Shown here piece by piece: positions 6,892 through 16,835 of a stretch of 42,150 nt of DNA. Numbering within the stretch: position 1 is the stretch's first letter; every line of letters starts with the position of its first letter. Position numbers and translations under genes: made by a program. This stretch comes from a virus, in IMG/VR virus record IMGVR_UViG_3300026309_000001, positions 1 to 42,150 of that record; one strand, written 5' to 3'. A model generated the notes under the pieces. It did not search any database. It saw nothing but the letters and a program-made list of their open reading frames with translations, and was not told where the DNA came from.

Positions 6892-8216
6892 GCCCCAGGA
6901 AGCAGGCCGCCTCCTTGAGGCATCGCGGGGGGCAGAGATCCGTTCCGCATATAGTCGAGAAGGCCCGGCAGCAGGGCGCGAGTAACGACGCCGGAGTGCG
7001 TCAGCGGCGGCAGAGCGTACTGCGTTGCGGCGGCAAGCGGCGATCGCATTCTCATCATCTCGTCAACCGGGTTTAGCGCGCGCTGGGCTAGAGATCCCTC
7101 TAGTGACTTCGCGGCGCCGCCTGCGATCAGAGGAACAGCGGCTCCGACGCCTGCCCCTTCGGGTCCGAAGTGGCTGCCCAGCACCGACCCCAGAACGCTG
7201 AACATGCCGCCGTGCATGCCCTGGCCTCCACCTAGGAGGTTGCCGAACCGACGCGCGGCATTCTGGACGGGGCCGCCCATGTCCACGCGGTTCAATCCGG
7301 CGAGTTCGGCGTCGCTTAGGCCGGCAACGTTTCCCGGTTGTTCGAGAAAGCTCGCGACCCGCTGCCGGATGCTGTTGCCTACGTTTTGCCCCGAGTTGCT
7401 GGCGGCAGCGCGCGCTTGGGCGCGATCAAGGATCCCGGTGTTTGCCCTGTCGAGCGAGCCGGTGAGAGCATTAGAGCGCTGGGCGGCGGCGTAATTGCCG
7501 TTCGCGTCGGCAAAGGTCCGAGCAGCCGCGGCGGCATCTTCAGCCGAGCCGGACAGAAGATCGCTTGAAGAAAGCCCAGACAGAAACTGGTCAATGCCCT
7601 GCTTGGCGCGAGTAGCCGCCAGCATGTCGGTCTTGTCGCCCGAGACGCTGCCAAAGGTTCGCCGGAGGGCTTGCATATTGGCAGGCGTGATGACATCGGC
7701 TGCAGCGGCGTCGTTGATGCCCTTGTTGATGCCGGCAAAGGTCTTGGGCGCAAGCTCGGCAATGATGCCATCGTTTTCCAGGCCTTGCTTGACGCCGTTG
7801 ATCGCGCTGCCGACAGAGGAAGGGCTGATCTCGATGCCCGAGTTTCTAAAGGCATCGTAGCCAGCTACGCCGGCGTTCTTCAAGTCCGCAGCTCCAGGCA
7901 CTCGCGACCCGAACTCGACCGGCGAAGCGATGCTCGCGAAGTTATAGGCGCGGGAATTCAGCGTTGGATCTGTCCGGCCGTTCGCGCCGACGACCGGCTG
8001 CTGCCCACTAACCACATCGCTCGGAAGTTTCACCGCATTGATGATGCTGCCCAGAACGCCAGCGGTCGGATCGAAGGAGGCCTTGCCCTGAGCGTCAGTG
8101 GAGAATGGCAAGATGCTGCCATGGTAGGCGGGCTGATCGAATTGGTCGAAATAATTCGATGGCGCCGATGGCTGGGGAGCGGGTGGCGCGTCATATTGGT
8201 CGAAGTAGTTCGCCAT
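6888..8216 (-). CDS. Putative internal virion (ejection) protein
   Basis: 442 residues, Ala/Gly/Ser-rich. The N-terminus has two copies of an (A/S)NYFDQ(Y/F)D motif (residues 2-9 and 20-27), often seen at the start of phage internal proteins. The rest is mostly helical with Gly-rich membrane-active-looking stretches near 330-370. It is the third of a run of large low-complexity structural genes between the gp10-like protein and the fibre, where podoviruses encode ejection proteins. Exact role inferred from position only. Confidence 0.6.
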   Translation of the reverse strand: MANYFDQYDAPPAPQPSAPSNYFDQFDQPAYHGSILPFSTDAQGKASFDPTAGVLGSIINAVKLPSDVVSGQQPVVGANGRTDPTLNSRAYNFASIASPVEFGSRVPGAADLKNAGVAGYDAFRNSGIEISPSSVGSAINGVKQGLENDGIIAELAPKTFAGINKGINDAAAADVITPANMQALRRTFGSVSGDKTDMLAATRAKQGIDQFLSGLSSSDLLSGSAEDAAAAARTFADANGNYAAAQRSNALTGSLDRANTGILDRAQARAAASNSGQNVGNSIRQRVASFLEQPGNVAGLSDAELAGLNRVDMGGPVQNAARRFGNLLGGGQGMHGGMFSVLGSVLGSHFGPEGAGVGAAVPLIAGGAAKSLEGSLAQRALNPVDEMMRMRSPLAAATQYALPPLTHSGVVTRALLPGLLDYMRNGSLPPAMPQGGGLLPGA

Positions 8217-10865
8217 TTACTTTCCTAGCACCTTGGCCGCGGTGCCTGGGCCGTATTTGGCCTCGAATTGATCGCGGAGCATCGGGTTCATCTGGAGGGC
8301 CTTGACAGCGCCACTGGGCGGCGGCGGCGAGCCAGGGCCGCCGAGCATTCCCCTGAGCGGGCCGATGTCCCTCTCGGCTTGATCGCGGGCCTTGTCGAGC
8401 GGGTTGAGCGCGCTCCAGGCCGTCTCAAAGGATTGCGGGTTACGCCAGCCCTGCTGCTGCGCGACGTTCCAATCCGCTGGGAGTTGCTGCGCCTGCCGGA
8501 CGAGCGCCAGGTCCTCTGACAGCATCTTCAGGTTGGCCGCGGGCTGGATGTTCGGATGCTCGCGGTTTTCGCTGACCGAAAGGAACTCGATCTGCGATGG
8601 GCGAGGAGTGGCTGCCTTCAACAGTGGCAGCGTAGTCAGCATGTTGTCGTGCAGAGCTTCCTGCACCGCCGCCGGGTTGGTGGACATCACCAGCCCCGGG
8701 TCCATACCCAGAGCCTTGAGCGTCGCCGCCAGCTCGGCCTTGTGGGTTTCAAAGGCGCCGGACTCGGTCATCTTGAAAGCGTTGGCGATCGTGCTGAGCC
8801 GCATCTCGGCTTGCCGCGCCGGGGCGATGGCTTCCGTCCACTTTTCGGTCTGCGCGTGCCACTTAGGCAGAGCCTCCTGGATCTCGGCCGGGCTCTGCGG
8901 CATGAACTGCTGGCTTATCGGCGGCAGCATCGTGCCCTGAGGCGTCGGTATCGCCTGGACTTTGCTCGTCGGCGCTTCGGCGGGGTTGGGGGCGCCCTGG
9001 TTGAAGCCGGGCATGCCGCCATACTCAGCCTCGTAGCCGCCAGATTTCTGTGCGCGGCTTGCCGATTGAATGGCCGGGATGGCTCCAGGCACTTCCTGGG
9101 CCACTGGCCCTTGCGGCGTGTTGACCAGCGACGTTCCTTCCGGCAGCCGCGGGCTTTGCGCCTGCAGCTCGTATTTCCCGGTTGCTGGGTTCATCGCCCA
9201 GAGCGAGCCGCCCTGCCGCATAATCTGCGGCTCCAGCCGCTTATTGCGCAGCTGCAGATCGGCCTGGTTCGTCTGCTTGCCAATCTCGTAAGGGTATTGC
9301 GCCCCGGCCGTCGCGGCCGCCTTCGGCCCGACGAAGGGCAGCCCCGCAGCTTCGTCGAGGAAGCCGGGGGTCTTGATGCCGAGCAGCGCGTAGGCTTTCG
9401 AGAGGTTCTGCTGGCGCTGCGCATAAGCAAGCTGCGCCGGCGTGAGCGCCGCGCTGGGGACCGCGGGCATCTGCGCCGGCGCAGCTCCCTGCTGCTGGGC
9501 AGCAGGTTGGGGTTGAGTGACGGGCGGAATGCCGCTCGGCGGGGGTGCGGCGCCGGCTCCGGGGATCAGCCCCGGCGGCATCGCTGCGGGAGGCGGAGGC
9601 GGCGCGTTTGTGCCGTTCGCGATCTGCGGCATCGGGGTTGCGCCGGGCGAGGGTTGGCCGCCGGAGGACTGGCCGTTCTGCGCGACGAAATCTTGGATGG
9701 TGCCCTTGAAGCCGCTATCGAGGGCGCGGCCGTAGGCCTGAGACAGCGTGAGCCGCGCCTGGTACTGCGCCGGATCGACTGCGGAGGGAGCAACATCGCC
9801 GCTCGCCGTGGTCGGCAGATATTGCCGGCCAGGGGGAAGGTTGAGGCCGCTTCCGCGAGCCAGAACCGACGCCGGATCAGGCGGCATGGCGGAGCCGCTC
9901 GAGTCGCCGGCTGGCAGCATCGGGATCGAGGTCGGTGCGCCGTTCTGCGCCAGACGGATCGGCGGCTGCGGTGCCTGGAGGCCGTTTACCGGCCCGGTGT
10001 CGAAGCTGGGCGCGCTGGCGCCCCCGGCCAGCGCCGGCCCCTGACCTTGCGGCGGCGCAAACTTGCCGATGCCGGCAAACCCGGTGATGCCGAGCCGCTT
10101 CGCGCCGTTCCATGGCCCCCAGCCGCCTTCTGCGGCCTTTCGCAGCGCGAAATCGATGGTCGCGCGCTCATTCTTCGGATCGAGCGGATTGAGGCCGGTT
10201 TCCTTCTGAAACTCATTGCCGAGGCCGCCGCCGGTGTAGAGTTGGAAGGCGCCCCCCGACTTTCCGTGATCGCCCAAGAAGGTGCCGAGGCCCTCGCTGC
10301 CGGCGACCGCCGTCGCGACATTGGGGTCGATCCCGTACTTCGTCGCGGTGAGGCGGATGTACGGCACCAACCCGCGCGGGTCGTCGCCTTGGCCCGGCTG
10401 CGACAGATCGGGCGCGCCGCTCGGGGCGCCGGCGGTTTGTCCGCCGCCCTGGCCGCCCGCTTCCGGCGGAGGGGCGCCGCCGCTGGCCCCGAAGGCTGCG
10501 CTCATGCCATCGTCGCCGCCGCTGGCGCCCATCAGCTGCTGCAGGAGCCCGAGCTTCTGCTTCAGCATCTGCTTGTTGAGCAGGAACTCCTGCGCCTTCA
10601 GCCCGACATTGGCGGACTGGTCCTGCGCGTCCTGCGCGCCGGCCGCGGCGCCGGCCAGCCCGGCGGCAAACCCGCCCGGCACCTTCCCGCTGATGAAGGG
10701 CACCGTGTAGTCGAGCGCCCCCGATTTGAGGAGGCCGGCCATGGCGCCGCCGAGCGAGCGCTGGCGGATCGCCGCCATCTGCTCGGGCAGGAGCGCGCCG
10801 GCATAGAGATCGGGCGCGGCGCCGCTGTTGCCGCCGCCGCCGCTGAGAAAATCGAGGAGGCCCAT
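8217..10865 (-). CDS. Internal virion protein with lytic-transglycosylase-like domain
   Basis: 882 residues. The start at 10865 is fixed by a TGATG overlap with the upstream gene. Residues 47-77 (SGALDYTVPFISG...AAGLAG) form a motif repeated in the exported protein at 36268. Residues about 165-265 look like a virion peptidoglycan hydrolase: KYGIDPNVATAVAGSEGL with probable catalytic E191, then GGAFQLYTGGGLG and DFALRKAAEGGWGPW. The middle is Pro/Gly/Gln-rich, and the C-terminal 350 residues are helical. It probably enters the periplasm with the DNA and opens the wall locally, as T7 gp16 does. Confidence 0.75.
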   Translation of the reverse strand: MGLLDFLSGGGGNSGAAPDLYAGALLPEQMAAIRQRSLGGAMAGLLKSGALDYTVPFISGKVPGGFAAGLAGAAAGAQDAQDQSANVGLKAQEFLLNKQMLKQKLGLLQQLMGASGGDDGMSAAFGASGGAPPPEAGGQGGGQTAGAPSGAPDLSQPGQGDDPRGLVPYIRLTATKYGIDPNVATAVAGSEGLGTFLGDHGKSGGAFQLYTGGGLGNEFQKETGLNPLDPKNERATIDFALRKAAEGGWGPWNGAKRLGITGFAGIGKFAPPQGQGPALAGGASAPSFDTGPVNGLQAPQPPIRLAQNGAPTSIPMLPAGDSSGSAMPPDPASVLARGSGLNLPPGRQYLPTTASGDVAPSAVDPAQYQARLTLSQAYGRALDSGFKGTIQDFVAQNGQSSGGQPSPGATPMPQIANGTNAPPPPPAAMPPGLIPGAGAAPPPSGIPPVTQPQPAAQQQGAAPAQMPAVPSAALTPAQLAYAQRQQNLSKAYALLGIKTPGFLDEAAGLPFVGPKAAATAGAQYPYEIGKQTNQADLQLRNKRLEPQIMRQGGSLWAMNPATGKYELQAQSPRLPEGTSLVNTPQGPVAQEVPGAIPAIQSASRAQKSGGYEAEYGGMPGFNQGAPNPAEAPTSKVQAIPTPQGTMLPPISQQFMPQSPAEIQEALPKWHAQTEKWTEAIAPARQAEMRLSTIANAFKMTESGAFETHKAELAATLKALGMDPGLVMSTNPAAVQEALHDNMLTTLPLLKAATPRPSQIEFLSVSENREHPNIQPAANLKMLSEDLALVRQAQQLPADWNVAQQQGWRNPQSFETAWSALNPLDKARDQAERDIGPLRGMLGGPGSPPPPSGAVKALQMNPMLRDQFEAKYGPGTAAKVLGK

Positions 10866-11269
10866 CAACCGTACAGTGAGAGGAGGGAGGGATCGGTCAT
10901 CGCCGCCAGCGGGCTGGCTTGCGCCTGCTGCGGCTGCTGCGGCATCGCCGGGAGGCCGAGCTTCTGGCGCAGCTGCGCGAGGAGCGCGAAGGGCGGGACG
11001 CGCGGCTGGATCGGCGGCGCGAAATTCGGCGCCTCTACCGGCTGGCCGCCCATGGCGGGAGGCTGCGGCGCGGGATGGATCTGCGGCACCGAGAAACCGT
11101 TCTGGCCGAGCCCCAAGGGGTTGCCGCCGACGCTGTAGCCGCCGCCGCCGCCGAAGAGCTGCTGCAATCGCTTGAAGATGTCGGGTTGCTGCTGTGCGCC
11201 TGGCTGCGCGGTCGCGGCCGGGGCGCCCCCGTAGATGTTGCTGTCGAGCCCGTCGAGGATGCCGGCCAT
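10865..11269 (-). CDS. Pro/Gln-rich structural-region protein
   Basis: 134 residues from ATG at 11269, which shares an A with the upstream stop (TGATG). The N-terminus is MAGILDGLDSNIYGG; the rest is Pro, Gln and Gly-rich with a helical QQPDIFKRLQQLFGG stretch and LLAQLRQKLGLPAMPQ near the end. The composition matches the flanking internal virion proteins, and an ejection or assembly accessory role is likely. Family not recognised. Confidence 0.6.
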   Translation of the reverse strand: MAGILDGLDSNIYGGAPAATAQPGAQQQPDIFKRLQQLFGGGGGYSVGGNPLGLGQNGFSVPQIHPAPQPPAMGGQPVEAPNFAPPIQPRVPPFALLAQLRQKLGLPAMPQQPQQAQASPLAAMTDPSLLSLYG

Positions 11270-11499
11270 CAGGAAAGCCAATCGTCAATAAAGGGAAGCT
11301 GCACGGTCTTGCCGTTGCCGAGGTCGCCCGGGTCGCCCCGATAGACCCGCAGCCGCGCGAGGCGGGTCGAGTGCGCCGCGGCGGCCAGCACCTTCTCGAC
11401 GCAGTGCATGCTGGCGCAGCGGATCGTCTGGTTCGCGTCGCGCGCGCGCTCGGGGCTGCCGACCGCGAACAGCAAGAGGATCACGAAGGCGGTGTGCAT
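11269..11499 (-). CDS. Small exported or membrane-anchored protein in the virion gene block
   Basis: 76 residues. The start overlaps the previous stop as TAATG and the stop overlaps the next start as TGATG, so it is certainly translated with its neighbours. The N-terminal 16 residues (MHTAFVILLLFAVGSP) form a signal or anchor segment, followed by two cysteines (C28, C33) and a charged domain. Function unknown. A predicted exported protein between internal virion proteins is odd. Confidence 0.6.
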   Translation of the reverse strand: MHTAFVILLLFAVGSPERARDANQTIRCASMHCVEKVLAAAAHSTRLARLRVYRGDPGDLGNGKTVQLPFIDDWLS

Positions 11500-13490
11500 T
11501 AGAAGCCGAGGAAGGGCAGGAAGTCGGCGAGGATGCTGCCGCCGGCCGAGGCTGCAGCCCCCGCGCCAAACTCGGGCGCCAAGGTAGCGGAAGCGAGTTC
11601 TGCTGCTGTTGGCGTACCGAAAGAGGCGAAACTCGGCAGGCTCGCGTCGAAGCCCAAGCCGCCGCCTCCGATCAGGCCGGCACCGCCGCCGCCGCCGAAG
11701 AGCCCGAGGTTGTTGCCGAGGCTGCCGAGGCTGCCGAGCGTGCCGAGCGCGGAGGATGCCGCGTTCGGCCCGAGGACCGGCGTCGTTGTCGACGAGCTGC
11801 CGGTCTGCGGGTTGCCGATCAGGTTCATGTATTGGGAAGCGGTTTGCCACGGAGCCTGGATGTTGCCGTAGAAGCGGTTCTGCTGGTCGTTGATCTGCTG
11901 CTGCGCGAGCCCGGTGAGGCCCTGGCCGCCCGCGGTCATCTGCTGCGCCGGGGCATAGTTCTGAGACATGACCTGCGGCTCCATGCCGAGGCCGATCAGC
12001 GAATTGCGGTTGCCCGTGTCGTAGCCGCTCTGCAGCGTCGACAGCGCGCTGTTCGCCAGGCCGCCCGCCTGGCCGTAAGCCTGGCGGGCGAGCGAGAGGC
12101 CGTTGTTGTAGGCGTTCTCGCGGTCCTGCACCGCCTGTAGCCGCGAGCTGAAGTCGCCGAGCCGCAGGTTGCCGGCTGAGTTCTCCAGATTGCCGGCGTT
12201 GGCGATGCCGGCCTGGTACTGGCTGCCGGCTTGATTCAGGAGCTGCCCGGTTTGCCCCCGCTCGTTCTGCAGGATGTTGGCGGCGGCCCCGGCGCCGGTG
12301 ATGCCTTCGCCAAGCCCGGTCAGGTACTGGTTGCCGGCTTGGTTGAGCGCGCCGGTGCGGGCGCCGAACTCGCCGAGCCCGAGGCTTCCGAGGGCGGAGC
12401 CGGCCGATTGCTCGAGCTGGTTGCCCTGGTTGATGAGGGAGCCCAGCGTCCCCTGGGCGCTCGTCATCAGCCCCCGCTCGTTGGCGTAATCCTGGCCGTA
12501 GAGGTTCGCCCCCATGTCGCCGAGGGTCTTGCCGAGATCCTGCTGGTTGATGTCGCGGTTGTTCTGGACGAAGCCGGAGCCGTAGCGGCCGGAGGCTTCC
12601 GCCGTGCTGTCGGCCTGTGGCGCGGTCGCGGTCTGGTAGGCGTTGACGACCGGCCGGGCCGCGGCGCCGAACTCGGCGTCGATGTAAGGGTTTTTGCCGA
12701 GGAAGGCGCCGCTGGCCTCGGCGCCGAGAGTGCGGGTCGCGAGGTTCGGCTGGGCCGCCGTGGCGCCGGCATGGCCGAGAAGGCCATAGCCGGCCCCGAG
12801 CCCGTTGATGGGCCCCCCGGCCATCCCCGCGAGCTCCCCGGCATAAGGGTTGGCCGCTGCTTGCGCGCCATAGCCTGCCGCGGTGCCCGCGTAGGGGGTA
12901 GCGCCCGACCCGTTGTAAGCGAGCGTGCTGAGCCCGTTGCTGTATTGCCGGCCGGCGGCCGTCGCTTCGCCGCTCAGGTTTCCGAGCGCATCGACTTGGT
13001 TGCCGACGCCGGTGCCCTGGTTGAGCAGCGAGCCGAACTCATTGGAGTATTCGCTGCCGGCGTCGATCTCCCGCTGCCCAAGAGCATTGAGCGTCGCGGT
13101 GCTGCCGCCGGTTTGGCCGCCGATCGCGGTCAGCGGGTTGAAGGCCGGGCTGTTGATGCCCGACATGCCGCCGCCGGTAGCGCTGCCGAAGAGCGAATTG
13201 GCCTGGCCGGCGATGCCGAGGCCGGTGCCGTACTGGTTGATCTGGCCCTGGAAGCCGCCGCCGATCGCCGGGTTGAAGTCGGCGAGGGTTTGGCCGGGGT
13301 AGTACTGGAGGGGGTCGTGCTGGTTGAGGTCGAGCGCCGCATTGAATCCGGCGGGGCGCGGATTGTCGCCGAAGCCGGCAGTGCCGGCTGCCTCCCCCGT
13401 CAGGAACGGGAGCTGCGCTTGCTGTGTGGGGTTTTGGGTCGTCTGCGTGATATTGCCGGACGAACTCGGACCTTTCCCGCCTCCCGGCAT
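11499..13490 (-). CDS. Large Gly/Gln/Asn-rich internal virion protein
   Basis: 663 residues. After a Gln/Thr-rich start come a long helical region and a conserved-looking block near 270-350 (GKNPYIDAEFGAAARPVVNA...GSGFVQNNRDINQQDLGKTLGDMGANLYGQDYANER) that I recall from podovirus-type internal or DNA-transfer proteins. The C-terminus is Gly/Leu-rich and hydrophobic and may insert in membranes. It is the largest of three consecutive ejection-type genes. An AGGAG ribosome site directly follows a terminator-like hairpin in its leader. Confidence 0.65.
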   Translation of the reverse strand: MPGGGKGPSSSGNITQTTQNPTQQAQLPFLTGEAAGTAGFGDNPRPAGFNAALDLNQHDPLQYYPGQTLADFNPAIGGGFQGQINQYGTGLGIAGQANSLFGSATGGGMSGINSPAFNPLTAIGGQTGGSTATLNALGQREIDAGSEYSNEFGSLLNQGTGVGNQVDALGNLSGEATAAGRQYSNGLSTLAYNGSGATPYAGTAAGYGAQAAANPYAGELAGMAGGPINGLGAGYGLLGHAGATAAQPNLATRTLGAEASGAFLGKNPYIDAEFGAAARPVVNAYQTATAPQADSTAEASGRYGSGFVQNNRDINQQDLGKTLGDMGANLYGQDYANERGLMTSAQGTLGSLINQGNQLEQSAGSALGSLGLGEFGARTGALNQAGNQYLTGLGEGITGAGAAANILQNERGQTGQLLNQAGSQYQAGIANAGNLENSAGNLRLGDFSSRLQAVQDRENAYNNGLSLARQAYGQAGGLANSALSTLQSGYDTGNRNSLIGLGMEPQVMSQNYAPAQQMTAGGQGLTGLAQQQINDQQNRFYGNIQAPWQTASQYMNLIGNPQTGSSSTTTPVLGPNAASSALGTLGSLGSLGNNLGLFGGGGGAGLIGGGGLGFDASLPSFASFGTPTAAELASATLAPEFGAGAAASAGGSILADFLPFLGF

Positions 13491-13506
13491 GGTTGGGGGT
13501 GCTCCT

Positions 13507-13533
13507 AAAAGAAAAGGCCGCCCGGAGGCGGCC
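13507..13533 (-). terminator. Terminator-like hairpin in the leader of the 13490 gene
   Basis: On the - strand, GGCCGCC pairs with GGCGGCC around a 4-base loop and is followed by CTTTTCTTTT, ending right before the AGGAG ribosome site. It is the second of three elements with the same design. Confidence 0.65.
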
Positions 13534-13624
13534 TATGTGAATGGGATGGGTCGTCAGTTACGGCTTCGGCCGGCGCTTGCGTCTGCGCTGATTGCGGTTC
13601 TGCTCGCTCGGCGTCGCCGCGTGA

Positions 13625-14050
13625 CTACAGAGCCCGCACCATGATCTCGCTGGCGATGCTCTGGGCGACGCCGCGCGCCTTCCAGAAGCGCGACCAGCCG
13701 GGGCGGCCATAGGCGGTGATCTTGGCGCAGCCGGCTTGCCGGGCCAGCGCGTCCATCGCGTCGACGAAGAGCGGCCACCATTCGGCGAGCCGGCGTCCGG
13801 CGACGAAGTCGATGGTCCAGAAGCGGCGGCGCGGAAAGACGTTGACCCGGCCGGTGGCGACGGCGACGAGCTGCGCGCCGTCCTCGATCGTGAAGATCGC
13901 GACCTGGCCGTTCAAAGACTGCTGAAGCACGTCGATCGGCTCGTAGCAGCCTTCGGTGCGGTCGGTGGCGCGCTTCAGGACGGGCGCGATCTCGCCCCAC
14001 CGCGCCGACAATTCGTCTCGCGTGGGCCGGCGGATCCGCAACTCAGCCAA
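13625..14050 (-). CDS. GNAT-like small protein
   Basis: 141 residues from TTG at 14050, chosen because TTGGCTGA overlaps the upstream stop as at other junctions here. The layout is GNAT-like: an early helix, then QVAIFTIEDGAQLVAVATGRVNVFPRRRFWTIDFVAG strands and a final ITAYGRPGWSRFWKARG region like the end of acetyltransferase folds. Such proteins are common next to head-completion genes in podovirus-type phages; the substrate is unknown and it may not be an active enzyme. Downstream (13558-13624) is a short - strand open stretch with coding-like composition but no clear start. Confidence 0.6.
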   Translation of the reverse strand: MAELRIRRPTRDELSARWGEIAPVLKRATDRTEGCYEPIDVLQQSLNGQVAIFTIEDGAQLVAVATGRVNVFPRRRFWTIDFVAGRRLAEWWPLFVDAMDALARQAGCAKITAYGRPGWSRFWKARGVAQSIASEIMVRAL

Positions 14051-14396
14051 TGACCGCAAACCCGAATGTCTGCGTCGTCGAGGCGTTCGAGGGATGGTTG
14101 ATCGTGGCGCTGCCCCTCGTCGGCACGACGTAGATGCCGGGCGAGGTCAGGACCGCGATCGCGGCGGCCGCGGTCTGCGGCACCAGGATGACGGCGCTGT
14201 TGGGGCCGATGCGGCTGTCGGTCAGGGTTGTTGACGTGGCGCTCGCGGTGAGGGTGACGGAGCCGGTGGCGTTCAGCTTCCCGGCCAGCACCAGGTTCAA
14301 GACGCGGGCGATGCGAGTGAGCCAACTCGCCCATTCCGATTGCAGCACCGTCTCGGGTACGGGGCCGATGCCGATCGCCGGGATGTTGGCGCTCAT
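14043..14396 (-). CDS. Small beta-rich structural-region protein
   Basis: 117 residues. The ATGA overlap with the gp10-like gene fixes the start. A short helical N-terminus ([20 protein letters not shown]) leads to Thr/Ser/Ala-rich strands ending GFAVIG. This fits a small oligomeric virion protein attached through its N-terminus, such as a tail or vertex accessory. Family not recognised. Confidence 0.6.
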   Translation of the reverse strand: MSANIPAIGIGPVPETVLQSEWASWLTRIARVLNLVLAGKLNATGSVTLTASATSTTLTDSRIGPNSAVILVPQTAAAAIAVLTSPGIYVVPTRGSATINHPSNASTTQTFGFAVIG

Positions 14397-16192
14397 CGCA
14401 CAAACCGGCCTTCCGGCTTCATCGTCGCCTGCACGCCTTGCAGGTGCGTGAAGTTGGATCCCGCCGGCAATGTCAGCTGAAACCGCACATAGGCGCCGGT
14501 CGCGTGCATCGGGCACTCGCCGAGGATGTTGACCGGCACCGCGGCATCGTAGGTCACGCTGTCGAAGATCCGGTCGCGATGGCCGAAACTGACCGAGGGC
14601 GAGCCGCCATCGACGATCGGCCGCGCCGAGAGGATCTTCGTGCGCCGGCCCGGAAGGGGCTGCATTTCGCTGGTCTCGACCACCGGCGCCATCGGCGGGC
14701 CGTTCAGGAAATTGAGCTTATGGTTCTGGTCGAAGGCGGCGAGGACCGGCAGGCCGCCGGCATAGAAGCCGCTGTCGAGCGCGGCCGGCAGCGTGTCGAT
14801 CGCGCCGAACGCATTGAGGGCGTCGAGCGTCATCCCCGGCGCCAGCGCGACGGTGCCCCACTCCGCCGGCGTTGCGGTCAAATCGCACAAGGACCAGCGC
14901 TGGACGATGGGGTTGTAAAGCACGAGCCGGTCGTAGAGCCCGGTGCCCGCGCCCGAGGCGCTGGCATAGAGCCAATAGACGATCGGCAGGTTGGGGATGG
15001 TGCCGCCTTGCACGGTCGAGACGTAGCTCGAATTGAGGTCGGCGATGACCGTCCGCGCGATCTTCTGCGTCCCGATCGGGAAGCTCGCCATGCCGTTGAA
15101 GGCATAGAAATCGTCGTCGCCCAGGTAATAGCCGACCGCCTGGCTGCCATAGGCGCCCTGCATGCGGCGCAGCACGATCGACAAGGGCGCCTGCGTCCCG
15201 GCCGCGCCCTCGGCGACCTGGAAAGAGAAGATGCCGCCGGAGCTGCCGACATACTGCACGCGGTAGATGCCGCGCTCGCACCAGATCGCGGCGTCGGCCG
15301 CCGAGAGATGGCCGCCAATCCCGCCGGTGATCTGCCCGAGGTCGGACTGCTCCAAATCCTGGTAGTCGGACTGCACCTGGATCGCGGCGTTCGTGCCCGG
15401 GGTCGGCCAGGAGAGCGGGTTGCCGATCGCGCACCACCAGGCTCGCCGCGGCTGCGCGCCGAAGGTGCCGTCGCTGGTGTTGAGCGCCATCACGAAATCC
15501 TTGACCGTGATGACGAAGCGCGCTTTGGGCGCCGCGCTCGCTAGATCGGAGAAGACGCTGTCGCTGCCGACGAGGAAGGTCTGCTGCGGGTCGCTGTAGT
15601 TGGTGGCGATGATCCGCGTGCCGAAGCTGGTGAAATGCCAATAGCCGACGGTGGGGATCACCGGATTGAGGGGCGAGGGCGTGGCGTAGGGGCCGCCGCC
15701 CTGGCTGGTCATCGCTTCGCTGGCGACCGTCTGCGAATTGTTGACCGTGTAGGTGCCGGTGCCGCCCGTGCCGGTGCCGAGCGCGGTGATCGTGGTCGCG
15801 GCGGTGACGCCCGAGCCGGAGAGGGTGTCGCCGACGTTGATCGTTCCGGCGGAGATCGCCGAGACAGTGAGGGTGGTCGTCGCGATCGACCCGGTGAAGC
15901 TCGCTTTCCGCGAAATGTCGCTGAAATTGGGCGCCGAGCCCGCGCTCATCTGATAGAGCCGCTTTGCGTCGCCCGCGAAGACGTGCACCGCCTCGCCGTC
16001 GTCGAGAAAGCCGTAGGCCCCTTGGCATCGGGCGGTGAGCGGCCCCGAATAGATTTGCGGGGTCGGCATCGGCCCATAGGACTGCGCCGTGACGGGGATC
16101 ACGTTCTTGATCGTCTTCGCGCCCGGATTATTAAAATTGGGCTGGTCGGGCAGCCATTCTCCAAACGGCATGAACTCGGGAGGCGAGGCCAT
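14393..16192 (-). CDS. Packaged-DNA stabilisation protein, P22 gp10-like, with inserted domain
   Basis: 599 residues. The overall pattern is that of P22 gp10-type tail proteins: an N-terminal segment, then repeated beta-propeller-like strands with motifs such as [35 protein letters not shown] and [14 protein letters not shown]. It would close the tail channel after packaging. Residues about 98-163 ([17 protein letters not shown]...[11 protein letters not shown]) are a Thr/Gly-rich beta domain of a type that recurs in unrelated phage tail proteins and looks inserted. The first 15 codons lie in a 75-bp block duplicated at 23237-23311. Confidence 0.8.
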   Translation of the reverse strand: MASPPEFMPFGEWLPDQPNFNNPGAKTIKNVIPVTAQSYGPMPTPQIYSGPLTARCQGAYGFLDDGEAVHVFAGDAKRLYQMSAGSAPNFSDISRKASFTGSIATTTLTVSAISAGTINVGDTLSGSGVTAATTITALGTGTGGTGTYTVNNSQTVASEAMTSQGGGPYATPSPLNPVIPTVGYWHFTSFGTRIIATNYSDPQQTFLVGSDSVFSDLASAAPKARFVITVKDFVMALNTSDGTFGAQPRRAWWCAIGNPLSWPTPGTNAAIQVQSDYQDLEQSDLGQITGGIGGHLSAADAAIWCERGIYRVQYVGSSGGIFSFQVAEGAAGTQAPLSIVLRRMQGAYGSQAVGYYLGDDDFYAFNGMASFPIGTQKIARTVIADLNSSYVSTVQGGTIPNLPIVYWLYASASGAGTGLYDRLVLYNPIVQRWSLCDLTATPAEWGTVALAPGMTLDALNAFGAIDTLPAALDSGFYAGGLPVLAAFDQNHKLNFLNGPPMAPVVETSEMQPLPGRRTKILSARPIVDGGSPSVSFGHRDRIFDSVTYDAAVPVNILGECPMHATGAYVRFQLTLPAGSNFTHLQGVQATMKPEGRFVR

Positions 16193-16220
16193 CTCAGGGG
16201 TTGCCGGTATCGGTGCGTAC
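16146..16220. repeat. 75-bp inverted duplication, copy A
   Basis: The reverse complement of this segment is identical over 75 bases to 23237-23311. It holds the last codons of the adaptor gene (VRTDTGNP, stop) and the first codons of the gp10-like gene, so this is the native copy. The two copies face each other across about 7 kb that contain the capsid and appendage genes. Confidence 0.95.
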
Positions 16221-16826
16221 GGTCAGGGTGCCGCCGGTCCAGCGCTGCTTCAGGTCCGCCATCATGATGCGGTTGAAGATCGACTCGCGCAGCTGCACCC
16301 AGCCGGGCACGCGCTCGTCATTGCCGATGAAGGCCTCGCCCCACAGCATCGACCCGGCGAGATACAGCGAGGGGTAGTTCAAGAGGAGCCAGTTGGTCGG
16401 GTTCGCGTTGCTGAGCGAAGAGATCCCGGCGTTGTAGTCGAGGGCGATCGAATAGACCGCATCCGGGGTCGGCGCGAAGGTGAAGCTCGTACCCTTGACC
16501 GTGAAGAACTCGGGGGCGCCCGTCGCGCCGTCGACCCAGGTACCGTCCATCACTTCCGGGGTGATGTATTTGATGAAGACCGTGGGCGAGGTTTGCAGGA
16601 CCATCTCGCGATGACCCTCATAGAGCGCCGGCAGCGCTATCGTGGCGAGGTCGGCCGTCGTGGTCAGCGTGGTGCTGGTCTCGCCGAGCCTTGTGCGCAG
16701 GCGGTCGCGCGCCTCCTCCTCGAACAGCGCGATCAGGTCGGCCGGCTGGACTTGCGTATCGCCGGGGCGGGCCATCCAGGCGAGGATCGTGGTTTGGAGG
16801 TCGGCGTAGGTGCTGAAGGATGCCAT
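16194..16826 (-). CDS. Head-tail adaptor protein, SU10 adaptor type
   Basis: 210 residues. The opening [18 protein letters not shown] followed by an acidic helix ([17 protein letters not shown]) and later [20 protein letters not shown] and [19 protein letters not shown] are the pattern I associate with phage SU10-type adaptor or connector proteins, which bind under the portal. Position next to the gp10-like protein agrees. The final eight codons fall in the duplicated 75-bp block. The stop lies just before the next gene's ATG. Confidence 0.75.
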   Translation of the reverse strand: MASFSTYADLQTTILAWMARPGDTQVQPADLIALFEEEARDRLRTRLGETSTTLTTTADLATIALPALYEGHREMVLQTSPTVFIKYITPEVMDGTWVDGATGAPEFFTVKGTSFTFAPTPDAVYSIALDYNAGISSLSNANPTNWLLLNYPSLYLAGSMLWGEAFIGNDERVPGWVQLRESIFNRIMMADLKQRWTGGTLTVRTDTGNP

Positions 16827-16835
16827 GCGCGCGTG

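Noticed and set aside
8556-11138. 860-residue + strand open frame opposite the internal virion protein
   Set aside because: Arg/Gly-rich antisense frame over a well-supported - strand gene with a hydrolase domain and coupled starts.
12231-13508. 425-residue + strand open frame
   Set aside because: Antisense shadow of the Gly/Gln-rich internal virion protein; no motif and no ribosome site.
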